From Populus alba (lineage: Eukaryota; Streptophyta; Magnoliopsida; Malpighiales; Salicaceae), in the NCBI RefSeq assembly GCF_005239225.2, contig NC_133297.1, positions 4,348,392 to 4,412,391 on the forward strand: a stretch of 64,000 nt of DNA. The letters run 5' to 3'. Positions 21,715-33,300 of this stretch are shown here, piece after piece (position 1 is the stretch's first letter; each line of letters begins with the position of its first letter). The notes under the pieces were generated by a model that did not search any database, was not told where the DNA came from, and was given only the letters and a program-made list of their open reading frames with translations. A program made the translations under genes and the position numbers.

Positions 21715-22290
21715 TTAATCTGCATGATTTTTCTTTTTATTCAAGAAGTATGATGGCACTTCATTTTTTAATTGATTTGATGTATCCAATCCAACAATGT
21801 CTCAAACCGATCCATGACATCAGCTTTTTCATGGGTTTTCTTTAGAGGCATAACGGAATTTGGCAACTCCAGTCATGCTGCAACCCTTTTGTTGCACAAG
21901 GATGGATTTTAGGGTATCACTAGTCTGTGACCTGAGCTACGCCCCGGAATGGAAAATAAAAAAATCTGTGTTAAAAAAGAACACCAAGAAACCACAAGTA
22001 TATTTAAAAAAATCAAGAAAAAATCATGATTTGGATCATATTGGATAAAATAAATTTGTCTTATCTCATGACATCAAGCAGGAACTTATGATGCCAAACA
22101 CTTTAACATGCATATAACGAGTCAGAGGCATTGGAAAAGAAGTGGTCACCCTGTAAGAGCCGCCGGTCGCCGGTCTAATCCCATATCACGGCTAGATTTT
22201 CTATAATTTGGTGTTTAGATTTTTCAAACACGGGGCCGTAGAGTCCTTGCATGTCACCTAAAATCCTTTTGAAATCTTCCTTTATTGTAT
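21715..22290. repeat. Scrambled remnants of the duplicated unit (third copy)
   Basis: About 21730-21905 resembles the gene 1-gene 2 spacer (1262-1420). About 22078-22135 resembles the 5' flank of gene 2 (2535-2605). About 22245-22285 resembles the right part of the unit (8355-8390). The order relative to the fragment at 21227-21524 differs from copies A and B, so this copy was rearranged and lost the gene body. Confidence 0.65.
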
Positions 22291-22621
22291 GATGATTTTT
22301 TGCAATATTCTGGGTTTTCCACTTGGGCTACCTATTCTATCACAAGACAGGGCCTCTAGGTAATAACTAGGCTTATAAGAAGCAAGAAAAAGCATAGAGA
22401 ATCTTGCAATGTGAAGACATGGATGAAGCAAGGAGAGGTGAAGAATGTACTGAATTGATAAATTTACAGAACTAACAAACGCTGTGGGAAATTGATCTTT
22501 ACTACTTCTGCTACAGAACAGAATCTTGGATAAATTACTACTATGATGTTACATCGGAACTCATTTGCAGGCTTAATGGGCAGACACATCAAAGAACTTT
22601 GAAATGAATGAAATTTTAATT

Positions 22622-24239
22622 TCACACCATGGCCGGGTTCCGATCAGCAGAAGTTCTTGTCTTTTTCAGAGGAAGGACACCCCATTTCTTAAGTATCCAT
22701 ATCATAAAACGGGCAAACTCTGCGAGAACTAGCAGGCCAACCGACCAGACCACTGCGTCTATTGTTTTCCTCTCTGTTGGTGACATATAAATCACTGCAA
22801 TCACGTAAGTAGCAGTCATTGAGAGTATGGCAAGACGCAAGCCGGCTCTGAGAGGAAATCCGCTGGTTAGGAGGGAAATCATGGCTATGGATGCAAAAAA
22901 TCCAACTGCATTGAAGACAGTGAATACGGCAAAAACTTCAGGGTCACCACTCATGACAGCCTCTCCAGGCAAAAGATCTCTCTTTTGAACGCTATTAATC
23001 GATTGAGATCTTCGAGACTCTGCTGACCAAAAACCACTGGGAGGGCTAAGTATAGCTTGGTATGTCACTGTTGCTATAAGCGTTGCGACAACCATTAATG
23101 CGTTCTGAGTTTCAGTTGACGACTCTTCAATTTCTAGCTTCAACTCTTTCCAGAGGTTCCATGGACGAGAATTACGCCATGTATGATTAACATTCTTGTT
23201 AATGTTCTTCACTTCAACTTGGAAAGTCGAAGCAGGATTTGTTGTGATATCCATAGCTTTCATTGCTCCTGCTTGCTGGAACATCTCTAAGATACTGATA
23301 TCATTGTATTCACCTCCACTTTGAAGAATAAAATCAAGAACATCCTTTGCTGTGAATCCACTTGCGTTAATGGAATTTACTTCCACTCCGTAAGCAATGG
23401 CCTCTCGACCAATTAATAGCCTTATGGTCTGCATAAAGAAACAACATGTAATGAATGCTTCACCCCTGCATATAATATACATCTACTAAGGTATTTATGC
23501 GATTTGAATCTAAAACCCAGCTCTGAGAAAGCAAATCAAACCTCGTGGACTATTGTTTTGAATATCAATGTATATATGTTTGCATCTGATAATTACAGAT
23601 TAAAGCACTATATTTTTCAAATGAATCAAAATATGGTGTTACCATGTTAGAATAATTTTTCCTTACCTCGTGTTGTTTTCTGAGGGTAGCTAGATGCATT
23701 ATGGTGTTACCATCCTTGTCCTTCCAGTTAACAATCTCCATCATGTCAAGTTTCTTGATCTCTTCCAACAAAACCTTAACAGCTTCAACCTGGTTACTCT
23801 TTACAGCTACATGAAGAACAGTTTCACCGCAAGTCGTTACCTCTTTGACAGATTGTGGGCAAGCACATACTAATTCCTGCACAATATCGACTCTTCCTTT
23901 CATTGCTGCAAAATGAAGTGGTGTTTTCCCGTCTTTTCCCTTCAAAAGACAAATATCATATCCTACCCTTAAAAGCTCTCTCACCAGCTCTACATGCCCA
24001 TTTGAGGAGGCGATGTGTATAGGACTAAAACCATCTTGATTTAGCTCCCTGGCAAATGCTGGCTTTTGGCACGCTACTTCTCTTGTGATTTCGAGTTGGC
24101 CAGCTAATGATGATAGGTGAAGAGGATTCTCTGTTGAGTTCAAAGAAACGCGGTCAAGTATAAGTGGATCTTCTGCTTGTAATGAGCGAAATGCAGCTAT
24201 ATCACCGGAAAGAATGGCATCAAACAATCTTGAATCCAT
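22622..24239 (-). CDS. Ankyrin repeat-PGG membrane protein (BDA1/ACD6-type)
   Basis: Two exons, 24239-23667 and 23428-22622, are joined by a 238-bp intron with donor GAG|GTAAGG and acceptor TTTATGCAG|A. They give 459 aa. I chose the ATG at 24239 (MDSRLFDAIL); the open frame extends further only from a TTG. Five ankyrin repeats cover about residues 36-205, with motifs such as NPLHLSSLAGQLE, GKTPLHFAAMKGRVD and GETVLHVAVKSNQ. The fifth repeat is split by the intron. A linker follows, then the PGG region from about 297: TM1 about 300-317, SPPSGFW at 319-325 (the motif is PSGF here), TM2 about 355-378, TM3 about 385-405, TM4 about 412-437. Arabidopsis relatives act at membranes in defence and cell-death control. 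The same role here is inferred. It is the most complete member of the array. Confidence 0.9.
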
Positions 24240-25116
24240 TCTAATGGGCAGCAATTATCTCACTACAGCAGTTAAGTTTTTGAGGGAAATGATAGGCAAT
24301 AAGAAAAATTTAGTACTTGTTATGTTGTTGTGATGAAATGTTTTGCATGTTATATCAAATAACTACTTATTTGAAAAAAAAAATGCTAACTTTTCAAATA
24401 TATTTTTTTACAATAAAAATCCTAATTATAAATCAAAAGGCTTATACTTGTATTTAATTAAATAAATCAAGAATCATTTGTGTCAATAAATACAAAACAA
24501 AAGTGTTAATTTTTTTATTCGACTCCTCTAGTTGTAGGTTGAATAATTTTTTTTCTAACACAAATAAATTCATGTATAGGTGTTATTTACGTGTTTTTTT
24601 TACTGTGAATAAAAAATGTAACTTGGAATTAAGAAGTTGATACTATCATATAATAAAGATTATATGCATTAATAAAAATATATAAACAATCTCAAATTCA
24701 TTTTTAACATAGAAAAAAATAGAACAATTTTGTTATTGTTATATTGAAATATTATTTCCTTGATTTTTGTATAATAAATTTCAAAAAAAATTTGTAAAGA
24801 GAAAAAATTAAAAAACAGATTTTAAAAGAATAATAATAAAAAAATGGTGTAAATAAGCCAGGTATAGAGTGATAAGTACTCAAAGTATAAAGAATAAAAA
24901 ATAATATTTTTCTAAAAAAATATAAAATAAAAAACTATTACAAAAAAATGAGGATAAAAAAAGAAAATGATAGTTGATAGGTTAAGTGTAAAATGATAAA
25001 AATATCAAGTATAAAAACAAATTTGTTTTCTAAAAAAAAAAAAAACTGAAAATTACATATTTATAACTTCTACATTTAAAAAAAAAAATCAATCGTGTTA
25101 CTTTTACAGACCATTT
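24240..25116. other. Upstream flank of ankyrin-PGG gene, then AT-rich spacer
   Basis: The first few hundred bases left unannotated upstream of 24239 should carry the promoter. I see no reliable motif to name. Beyond that is low-complexity A/T sequence. Confidence 0.35.
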
Positions 25117-25120
25117 ACTT

Positions 25121-25121
<1 letters not shown>

Positions 25122-25155
<34 letters not shown>
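25122..25155. repeat. TAA microsatellite
   Basis: About 11 uninterrupted TAA units. Confidence 0.95.
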
Positions 25156-25156
<1 letters not shown>

Positions 25157-25329
25157 TATTAGATTTCCTGCTCGAGAAGTTTCTAATAGAATATTTGATC
25201 ATGCCTAACGTAGTACTTAGGAAATGTATCAAAGAAAAATGGTTCAATCACGCAACATAACTTTAAATCACTAAACAAATTCTATATCAAAGAAACTTGA
25301 AGGTTACATTTTGAAATGAAGTTGAAATT

Positions 25330-25500
25330 ATATTTTTTTAAAATTTAAATTTTTTATTTAAAATTAATTTTTTATATTTTTTATTATTTTGATATGTTAA
25401 TATCAGAAATTATTTTTAAAAAATTAAAAAAATATTATTTAAATATATTATTTAAATAAACAATAATACTTATTACATCCTCAAATACTATCTTATAATA
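25330..25500. repeat. AT-rich MITE-like dispersed repeat
   Basis: Its core resembles 'TTTTTATTATTTTGATATG...AATATCAGAAATTATTTTTAAAAAATT'. The same layout recurs at about ten places in this window. No coding content. Confidence 0.5.
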
Positions 25501-25694
25501 AAAGGAATCTTAAGCCCATGAAGTTAAGATAGAATAAAAACATGGCATCTTGTATTATAGTTACAGGTACAAAGTAATATAATAGTAGAAAAAAAAGGTA
25601 AAAAAAAAAAAAAAAAGATAAGAAGTCATCTCAAGGAAAAATTCTATCGAGGATTGAACAAATAGCAAACTTAGATTTTATCTGGGAGTGTGGT

Positions 25695-25880
25695 AATTTT
25701 TATTTTTTTGATATTTTTTAAAAGTATATTTGTGTTAAAAAATATTAAATTAATATTTTTTTAGTTTTTATTATTATTTTAAGCTGCTAATATCACAAAT
25801 AAAAAAATTTTAAAAAAAAATATTTTGATATATTTTCAAGTAAAAAGTACTTTTAAAAAATAATTTATATCACAATATTA
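25695..25880. repeat. AT-rich MITE-like dispersed repeat
   Basis: Same family layout as 25330-25500: A/T arms around 'TTTTAAGCTGCTAATATCAC' and an end rich in 'AAAGTACTTTTAAAAAATAATT'. Confidence 0.5.
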
Positions 25881-25981
25881 AATACTAATTGGATTTATAT
25901 AATGTATCTACTTCAATTAAAAAACAAGTTAAGGAAATTCAGACAAATCTAAAATTAAATTCTGAACAAGAGGGGTTCTTT

Positions 25982-26031
<50 letters not shown>
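25982..26031. repeat. Compound (TA)n(TG)n microsatellite
   Basis: A TA run passes directly into a TG run, about 50 bp together. Confidence 0.95.
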
Positions 26032-26033
<2 letters not shown>

Positions 26034-27550
26034 TAATTTAATTTTTGAATAAATAATAAAAATTAAATATAATTGAGAATGAGGTTTAAGACAACACAAA
26101 TTCGAAATTAAGGGTTTAAATTATCAAAATTGAGAGTCAATTGGTCAAAAATTAAAGAATTAATAAGTTTGTGGACTTAATTAAAACTTTGATTTAATTA
26201 ATTAAAGGAATAAGGGGTTTAATTAAAAAAATACCAAAGTTTGGAGCTGATTTAAGAGAAAATGCTAGAAAATTAAAGTTTAAGAATCAAATTGAATATT
26301 CCAGAAATCCAGGACTGTTGTGTAAATTGTGCTATAACTTAGGGATTCAATTGAATTTAATCCAAGGATACAATTAGAAATCAATTATTACTGATTAGGA
26401 TCTTAATTGTTAAGTTTAAACTGTTTAGGGACCAAATTGGAAAACAGCCATGCCCAATAATCACAAGGACTGAGAAAGTAGAGAAAAACAGAGAAAAAGG
26501 AAAGAAAGAGGAAAATAGGCGGAGAACAACGAAAAACAGGGGACTGGAAACAAGAAAAAAAACAGGGGGAAGAACACTGGAAACAGGGGGAAATGCCTCT
26601 GCAACAGAGGAGGAGCTGACAAAAAAAAAAAGGACCCAGAACAAGAGGTTTAACAGAGAGCAAAAGGAGAAGAACGAATTTGCAAAATAACAATAATGAA
26701 GAAGGGCGAAGGAGAATGCGCTCAGCAGATTAGGTCAGTAACCTTTTCTTCTTGCATTATTTTATTTGATTAATATTTGCACAGTGTAGCAACACGTGTG
26801 TTGTTTGGCTTTCAAGCATTGTGGAGTTAAATCCCATTGAAGGGTGGTGGAGGGAACATTGAATAAAAGGGGCTGCTTTTTCTTAATTTTTCTTGTTTTT
26901 ACTGGCGAGTAGGTTTTTTCTTTAAGAAATATTTTTTATTTTTTTTTTTTTGTCAACAGTAGAATAATATTTCTATATTTAAATTAATATTAATTAATTA
27001 TTCAGAATAAAATAATTATAAAATACTAATAAAACTCTAATTTCCATCCTCTTTTATTTTTATATTTTTTATATTTTGGATTATTTCACATCTTTTATCC
27101 TTTCCTTACTCTCTGTACGGAACTGTTAAAAAAAAAAAAGATATAAAATTTATAAATGAATGGTCTATTGCTAGAATCGCTGTAAAGAGAAATTAATCTC
27201 TCATGTAATAAACTCGGTGGCCCATACGCATGGAGAGATTATTGAAACATTAGTCGCAGCCAATACAAGAATGTACAAATTAAGCAGCTTTTCACAGGCT
27301 TTACTGCAAAGGCAGGGACTATTCTATTCTTTCCCCATGAATTTGACCCTCTAGTGGGAAGAGGGGGTCCTCTGGGTCAACAGAGGAAGAACCGATCAAC
27401 AAACTGAACGAAGGAAGAATCGATTGAGTTAGCAGTTTAACTCTGGAAGAAGAAAGAAACAAGTAATCATCTCACCTTATGCTTTGAAACGGCGATTCTT
27501 TGCGCTGCGACTGAGATTTTTAGTTCGTCTGGTCTGCAATTTCTAAAAAT
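26032..27550. other. Repeat-like purine-rich sequence, no gene seen
   Basis: From about 26200 to 26700 there are repeated phrases such as 'aggg(a)(t)caatt' and 'gggacc', followed by a purine-rich block (26460-26660). This is the kind of texture seen in old LTR sequences, but no LTR pair or coding domain is visible. The open frames read from the purine block are low-complexity artefacts. Confidence 0.3.
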
Positions 27551-27690
27551 TAGATGGTATTTTTTTTAAAAAAAAAAAAAAATTTAAAAAAAATGTATTA
27601 AAATAATTTTTTTATTTTTTTTATTTTTGATATTATTACATGAAATCAATAAAAAAAACTAAAAAATATCAATTTAATATTTTTTTAAAT
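27550..27690. repeat. AT-rich MITE-like dispersed repeat
   Basis: Same family layout as the other AT-rich elements in the window. Confidence 0.45.
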
Positions 27691-27798
27691 CAAATAAGGC
27701 GGTTTAAATGGAAAAACAAACAGTCAATTCTCTATAAATTAGAACACAGGAGAAAGAAGCAGAAAAGGAAGAAAAAAAAGAGCGGACATGCACGGGTC

Positions 27799-27880
27799 AT
27801 GAAGTCTAGTGTTGTCAAAATAGACTTGGAGAAATCATGGGATTTCTTCATCGCTCTTTCTACCAACAAAGACTGCCCTG
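27799..27880 (+). pseudogene. Orphan first exon of CXXS1-like thioredoxin
   Basis: The ATG at 27799 opens 27 codons reading SSVVKIDLEKSWDFF...NKDCP, followed by G|GTAAGT, a good splice donor. This matches the N-terminus of plant CXXS1-type thioredoxin-like proteins, whose next segment should contain HFTA.WC. I could not find that segment or any later exon in the following several kilobases. It is therefore most likely a fragment left by partial duplication or deletion. Confidence 0.55.
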
Positions 27881-28960
27881 GTAAGTGATTTTCTTTCCTG
27901 TCTGTGCGTACCACTGTACGATGACCTAGCTTCTTAGAATTTACGTTTCAAGAGATTTTACTCAATTCTGTCAGCTTTTGCTCTGCCAAGTTTTCAATTT
28001 GGAGGCTAAAATTGAAATCCTAAGATTCAGAATGTATATAGACTTGCCTTGCTGCCATCTCTTCTTTTTCCTCCTGAAGAGTCTCCTCTTCGAGCCTTCT
28101 TCTGAGGTCCAGAACTCTAGAACAATGCATAATACCTGTAAGTTTTAAGATTCAAATTCACTTAGAGCTAAGAAGCTATATATGTTAGTAGACATGCATG
28201 AACTTTTGAAGATACCTCTCTAGACTCTAGCTCCTATTGCTGGATTGTTTTTGATAATGCAGAATGACGATTTTAGTTTACTTCTACAGAGAAGCCATGA
28301 AAGAATAGGCGAACGGTGGATGGTCCTGAAACCGGTGCTTCTTTCAACTGTTGGAAAGTGACTGAACCAATTAACAAGTTGCTCGAATTGAGGGTTTTTT
28401 TTTTTTTTTTGCATGGTAATCAACAGATAATCGGCGGGGGCGGCGATCTCTGTTGGTGGCTTTGGCTGCGCAATTTGAGGCTACTAGGGCAAGCAAGAAA
28501 ATACGCAAGAAAATGCAGAGCAGAAGATTAAGAAAGAGTAAAAAGGAGATAATCAAGACCCGTGAAGCCCCGATCAACCTTAAGCCCATGGAGTTTAGAA
28601 AGAATAAAGACAAACACATACATATATTTCTTATTCGTTGGTAGTCATCATTTTGCACTTTTGAAGAAAATCAAACGCTTTCTTTCAAGGAGAATTGTGA
28701 TCTTTTTCACATTGTTCATCAATCATTAAAGGATTAATGATTCGGGAGTATAAGTATATTTTTAAAAATTTTAATCACAGTAAATTATCTAATTGTCTTC
28801 CAAGTTAAAAAATTTAAAGATGTAACCAGGGGTGTTTATTTTTTTTTTATTTTTTCATATAATAAAATGATAATTTTACTTTTTAAAACAAAAAAATTAA
28901 ACTACAGTGTCGTTGTGGCTCCTTCTTATTAGTGTGAAAAGTGTAAATAGTGGTGGAACC
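27881..28960. other. Sequence downstream of orphan exon
   Basis: Less AT-rich than its surroundings, with a short lysine/arginine-rich frame at 28453-28644. No thioredoxin exons or other domain could be recognised. Confidence 0.3.
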
Positions 28961-28969
28961 ATTTATTAC

Positions 28970-29750
28970 TAGTGAAGAGCTTGGTTTTTTTTTTATTGTT
29001 ATTATTTTAACTTTAAATCTTATTTTTTATTATTATATTATTTTCTTAGTTATTTTGTAAAATATTTATTTATTTTCAATTTAATCTTTCAATATTAATC
29101 TATCATATATTATATTTTTTAATTTGATTATTATACTTATTTTTATTTTTTTTACTCTTTTGTAAAGGCACTATCAGTTTCAATTTCAATCTAAATTTAT
29201 TATATATTATGTTTTTTTATTTGATTTTTTTTATTTTGATTTTTTAAAAGTTATTTTTCTTTTCAACTTTGATCAAAAAATTATAATTGTCCTCTAATTT
29301 ATTTTTAATTTTTATTATTATTCTTTTAATTTTTATTTTTTGATCTTGGATCCTTTGGTGTGATTGTTTTGTTTCCTCGATTCATCCTTCATTGTTTGAT
29401 TTGTTAGAGATTGGACTTTACTAGTGTTTACTAATGACTTGGGTCACGAATTTAAAAAGTTAATGGGGTTGATTTTTTTTTTTTTACTTATTTTATTTTA
29501 TAATTTCATCGTTTGATATTAGTTTTTATTATAAAAAATGGTTATTTTTTATCGTGTCGTTTTTTTACATTTTTTTTAACTAAATTTTGTTTTTTCGATA
29601 TTTAGTTGGCTAAAAATGAACATTGTTTTCTCGCTTTTAAAAAAAGTGTCTTCTCCTATATTATCCGTCATTTTTTTTAATTTGTTTATTATTATTTTCT
29701 ATATTTTTCATGTAATTAAAATAAATGACTATTCAGTGCTATAACCTAAA
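28970..29750. repeat. T-rich dispersed repeat (Salicaceae-like)
   Basis: The strand is T-rich with internal phrases like GACTTGGGTCACGAATTTA and 'tttcatcgtttgatattag'. These recur in similar form at 43460-44340. I recall such sequences as abundant in poplar; this is not checked. Confidence 0.45.
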
Positions 29751-30600
29751 ACATAAATTTATTTTTAAAAGAAAATACATTTATAATATCTGCACATTAT
29801 TTTTTACTAGAAAAAAATTAATATGAACCCGACCCCCTTAGTGTGTGCGTAAAAGAAGGCCCTTTAATTACCTTCAATTTTATAACACTGATATAATTAA
29901 CAACACAACACAACACCAATCCATTCACGGTGTAATTGAAGCTTCCTTAAAGAGGATCAGATCTTTTTATGACGATGTTTTGCTGGATTTCGTGTCCCAG
30001 CACGACCAAATTATAAGAAAATCCTTAAAATGTTACATGGAATTGGAATTCGTAGGGTAACCTGGCCAGAAGTGGGACTAGGAAAGAAAGGACGCCATTT
30101 CCTTGGACTTGGGACTGGGAAGTCGTTTAGTAGATACGGATTTTTATTTTCTTTACTTCACTCCACTTTCTTGCTTATCCTCTCCAAATTCAAAGACAAA
30201 CGCAGGAGGGGACCACATCAAAGTCACACAATTTTTTTCTTTATTATTAATATAAATTTTTGTCAGTTATGTATATTTTAATTAATTTTATGAGTTTTAA
30301 AATTAATAATTATATAAATATTTAGTGATTCTAAAATTTATAATACTCAAACTAATAATTTTAAAAAAAACAAACTTAAAACCTGACTAATTAAACTATA
30401 TCCATCAAAATTAAAATTAATCTATTTGATTCAACTTCCTGTGCTTCTTGCACATTCAAAGACAAAATGTTGTAGCATTCACCAGACTGCAATCCTTAAT
30501 AGAATTTTAACAAATAATGTTCTGTCATTCACCGCTACAAGCATTGAAAGGGAATCAGACAATCCTTTTTTGTTTTTGGTTTCATTTGTTATTACACTTC
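29750..30600. other. Unassigned sequence
   Basis: There are short open frames only, with no start, domain or splice pattern that I can support. Confidence 0.3.
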
Positions 30601-30745
30601 AATTATTTTTTTGAAATTATTTTAATTTTAAATTATTTTTTAGCATTTTTAGATTATTTTAATTTATTAATATTCAAAATAATTTTTTTTAAAATTTTTT
30701 TATTTTATTATATTTTAAAATACAAAATAGTTTAAAAAACAATAC
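30600..30745. repeat. AT-rich MITE-like dispersed repeat
   Basis: Same family layout as 25330-25500. Confidence 0.45.
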
Positions 30746-30837
30746 TGGAAAATTCACTGCTATGGTTTGTGGAAGCAGTACTTTCTCCATGCATGCTAAT
30801 AGATTTAATATTGTGTGTTTTATATGTTTGAAATCAT

Positions 30838-30985
30838 GTTAAAGTATGTTTTTATGTTTTTTAAATAATTTTCATATATAAATGTTAAAAATAAAAAATA
30901 ATATATAAAAATAATAATTATTTTAATATATTTTTTTAAAAATATACTCTTAAAAAATAATTTTAACGAAGATACCAATCACGCA
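30838..30985. repeat. AT-rich MITE-like dispersed repeat
   Basis: Same family layout. The right end reads 'ACTCTTAAAAAATAATTTTAA'-like sequence, as in other copies. Confidence 0.45.
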
Positions 30986-31357
30986 CTTAACAGCAACCAT
31001 GTGAACTCCTGGAATGTTCTCTTTCCCTCTTCTTTCCCCACTTTTCGTCTACAAATAATGGTGGTCATACTCATATCCAATTTCCACGACGTACAGAAGA
31101 AATCAAAAGGCAGCAACAGTATCACAATAGCAAGACGATAGGCATCAACAGTATATAAATTCAGCCTAATAAAAAAAAATTGAGCTAAATTAATTTGAAT
31201 TTATTTTTTTAAAATCAAATTAAACTAAAATTGATTGATTTAAACGGTTTTTATTTAATTTTATTTTTTAAAAATAATTTAATTTTAATTATTTTTTTTA
31301 TATAAAAACTAGTCTAAATAAAAAATAATTATATCCATCGCTACGACTCCTTACGAC

Positions 31358-31545
31358 CAGGGGTGGAATTAGGGGGAGGTGGGTAGGGCCGGGTCCCTAC
31401 AAAATATTTTGAAGTTTTGGATTTTTAATGTTTAAATATAGTATAATATAATATATTTTTAATTTAAATAAATAAAATTTTTAATAATAAATTATATTTT
31501 GAGTTTTTGATGCTCTCTTGTTATATCATTTCAGCTCCGCCCCTG
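31358..31545. mobile_element. hAT-type MITE, 188 bp
   Basis: The left end CAGGGGTGGAATTAG and the inverted right end (CAGGGGCGGAGCTG) form terminal inverted repeats starting with CAGGGGYGGA, a known plant hAT/MITE end. The interior is AT-rich and non-coding. The 8 bases on each side are CTTACGAC (31350-31357) and CTTACACA (31546-31553). They share the first five bases and fit a decayed 8-bp hAT target duplication. Confidence 0.75.
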
Positions 31546-31739
31546 CTTACACAGGAGGCTCATACCGATAACCACAGGAATATTTAATTAATTAATTATA
31601 AAATAGAGATTGTGAAGAGAGGTTGATTGATTAGTTAACTAACTAATCGATTGGCGCCAAACCTGCATGCCCACAGCGTCATCTTGTTTTCTTCCTTGGT
31701 AGCGTCTTTCCTTGTAGCCACCTTGTTGTGACCAAAAGA

Positions 31740-31920
31740 TTAACATCATTTGTTTTTATATTTTAAAAAGATTTTTTTTTAATTTTATATTTTAAATTAA
31801 TATTTTTTTTTATGTTTTTCATATCAAAATATAATAATATCAAAAATATTTTAATATATTTTCTAGTAAAAACACATTTTAAAAAAGCAAATACCACTAA
31901 ACTTCAAATACCTCTTATTT
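31740..31920. repeat. AT-rich MITE-like dispersed repeat
   Basis: Same family layout, ending with 'AACACATTTTAAAAAAGCAAATACCA'-type sequence. Confidence 0.5.
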
Positions 31921-31924
31921 AGGG

Positions 31925-32115
31925 AGCGTTTAAAAACACGAGCCAACCAGTATTTTCAAAAAAATTCAAAAATTATTTTTTTAAATAAAAATTTATTTTT
32001 TATATATTTTGAATCATTTTAATACACTGATGTCAAAAATTATTTTGAATACATTTTAAAATATAAAACATTTTTTAAAAAATAATTATAATCATACTTT
32101 CAAACAAGCTAAACT
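31925..32115. repeat. AT-rich MITE-like dispersed repeat
   Basis: Same family layout, directly next to the previous copy. The two stand end to end. Confidence 0.5.
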
Positions 32116-33300
32116 CATATTTACAGGAGATCAACCTCTTTTTAAATTTTATTTTATTATTATTATTTAAAAATATTAAAATAATATCAAATCAATATTT
32201 TTTAAATAAAACACTCTTGAAAACGAAATTTATTTCGCTCTCACATACTTTATAAATTCCTGATCAATCCGGTGCGCCCAGCGGGATTGGCAAGAAGATT
32301 ACGATCGAGTCACTTGTATTTCAAACCAATTTCGCAGCCCACATGGAAAGTTAGATAGGTTCGAAGGCGAGAAAGCCAAAAATACGTGCCAGTGACCAAG
32401 TAGTTCAAAAAAAAAAAGAAAAAGAAATCCGAAATTCCTCTGTAATGACACCCAAAAGAGGAAAATTGCCATCACCTCCCTATCTATCTCTCTCTCTCTG
32501 TGTATGTCTCCAAAGTATTTCTAAAAACAGGGCACTAATGGTAAAGACGGCCTCCTGTCCCCCCCCACCCACTTATTTCTTTCGTTCAAGCCACACAAAC
32601 ACCAGCATCCACAGAAAAGAAAATAGTGCTCGAGGATAATATTGCCAGCCCAAATCACCTCAATGAACCACCCACCACCCTTGACGGTGGGTTACCACTT
32701 ACCTCTATTCCCCAATTAGATGATGATTGATGATGATGATCTCAACCATCCATGATCATCGTGATCATCACAGCCACCATCACATGGCCAAAGTCAGGAA
32801 AGTGGACCTTTCTTTTGTCCCTAGACTAAGGGTGTGCACAACCCACATCCTACGGCGTACGTTAGCCCTTCCTTCCCACCCCCACTCACACACCTATGCG
32901 GTGGCCTCATCCGCACACCCCTCCCCACCCCCCCCCACCCACCCTCCATACCTTATTCAATATGCCACCCAACCCCACTTCCCCCCTTCCACCACCACAT
33001 CCACAACCACACCCACTTTTCTTTCCCTCTCCTATCCTCCCTCCCTCCCTCTTCCACCCCCAATACCCCCCTTAACGCTCGCCGCCTTTCCTATCTTTCT
33101 TGCCCTTCATTACCACCACCATCACACCGCGATTTTCTCTTAGCTCCTCCTTCCCCCAGATCTCTCCTTCGCTAACGTGCGCCAACTCCCTTCTCTCCCT
33201 GGTCTTCCGCCACCACAAGAAATACCGCTTCTCTTCTTACTCTCGTACTCCCTCACAACTGTCCCACCGATTTCCCTTATCTTAACCTTCACCAGAACCC
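32116..33300. promoter_or_regulatory. Upstream region and C-rich leader of trihelix gene
   Basis: From about 32450 the plus strand becomes strongly pyrimidine-rich: CT runs near 32485-32500 and C/A-rich blocks over 32850-33120. Such a leader is common in plant housekeeping and regulatory genes. Exact transcription start and motifs cannot be fixed by eye. Overlapping long open frames here come from composition bias and are not annotated as genes. Confidence 0.45.

Noticed and set aside
26381..26693. Phe/Ser/Leu-rich open frames on the minus strand
   Set aside because: They arise from a purine-rich low-complexity block. There is no start context, homology or conserved feature.
28453..28644. 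Lys/Arg-rich frame as a second exon of the CXXS1-like gene
   Set aside because: It does not resemble any part of a thioredoxin fold, and the expected HFTA.WC segment is absent.
32727..33175. Two overlapping long open frames before the trihelix gene
   Set aside because: The frames are P/S/H/T-rich in several phases because the DNA is C/T-rich. There is no domain, and they lie in the leader of the trihelix gene.
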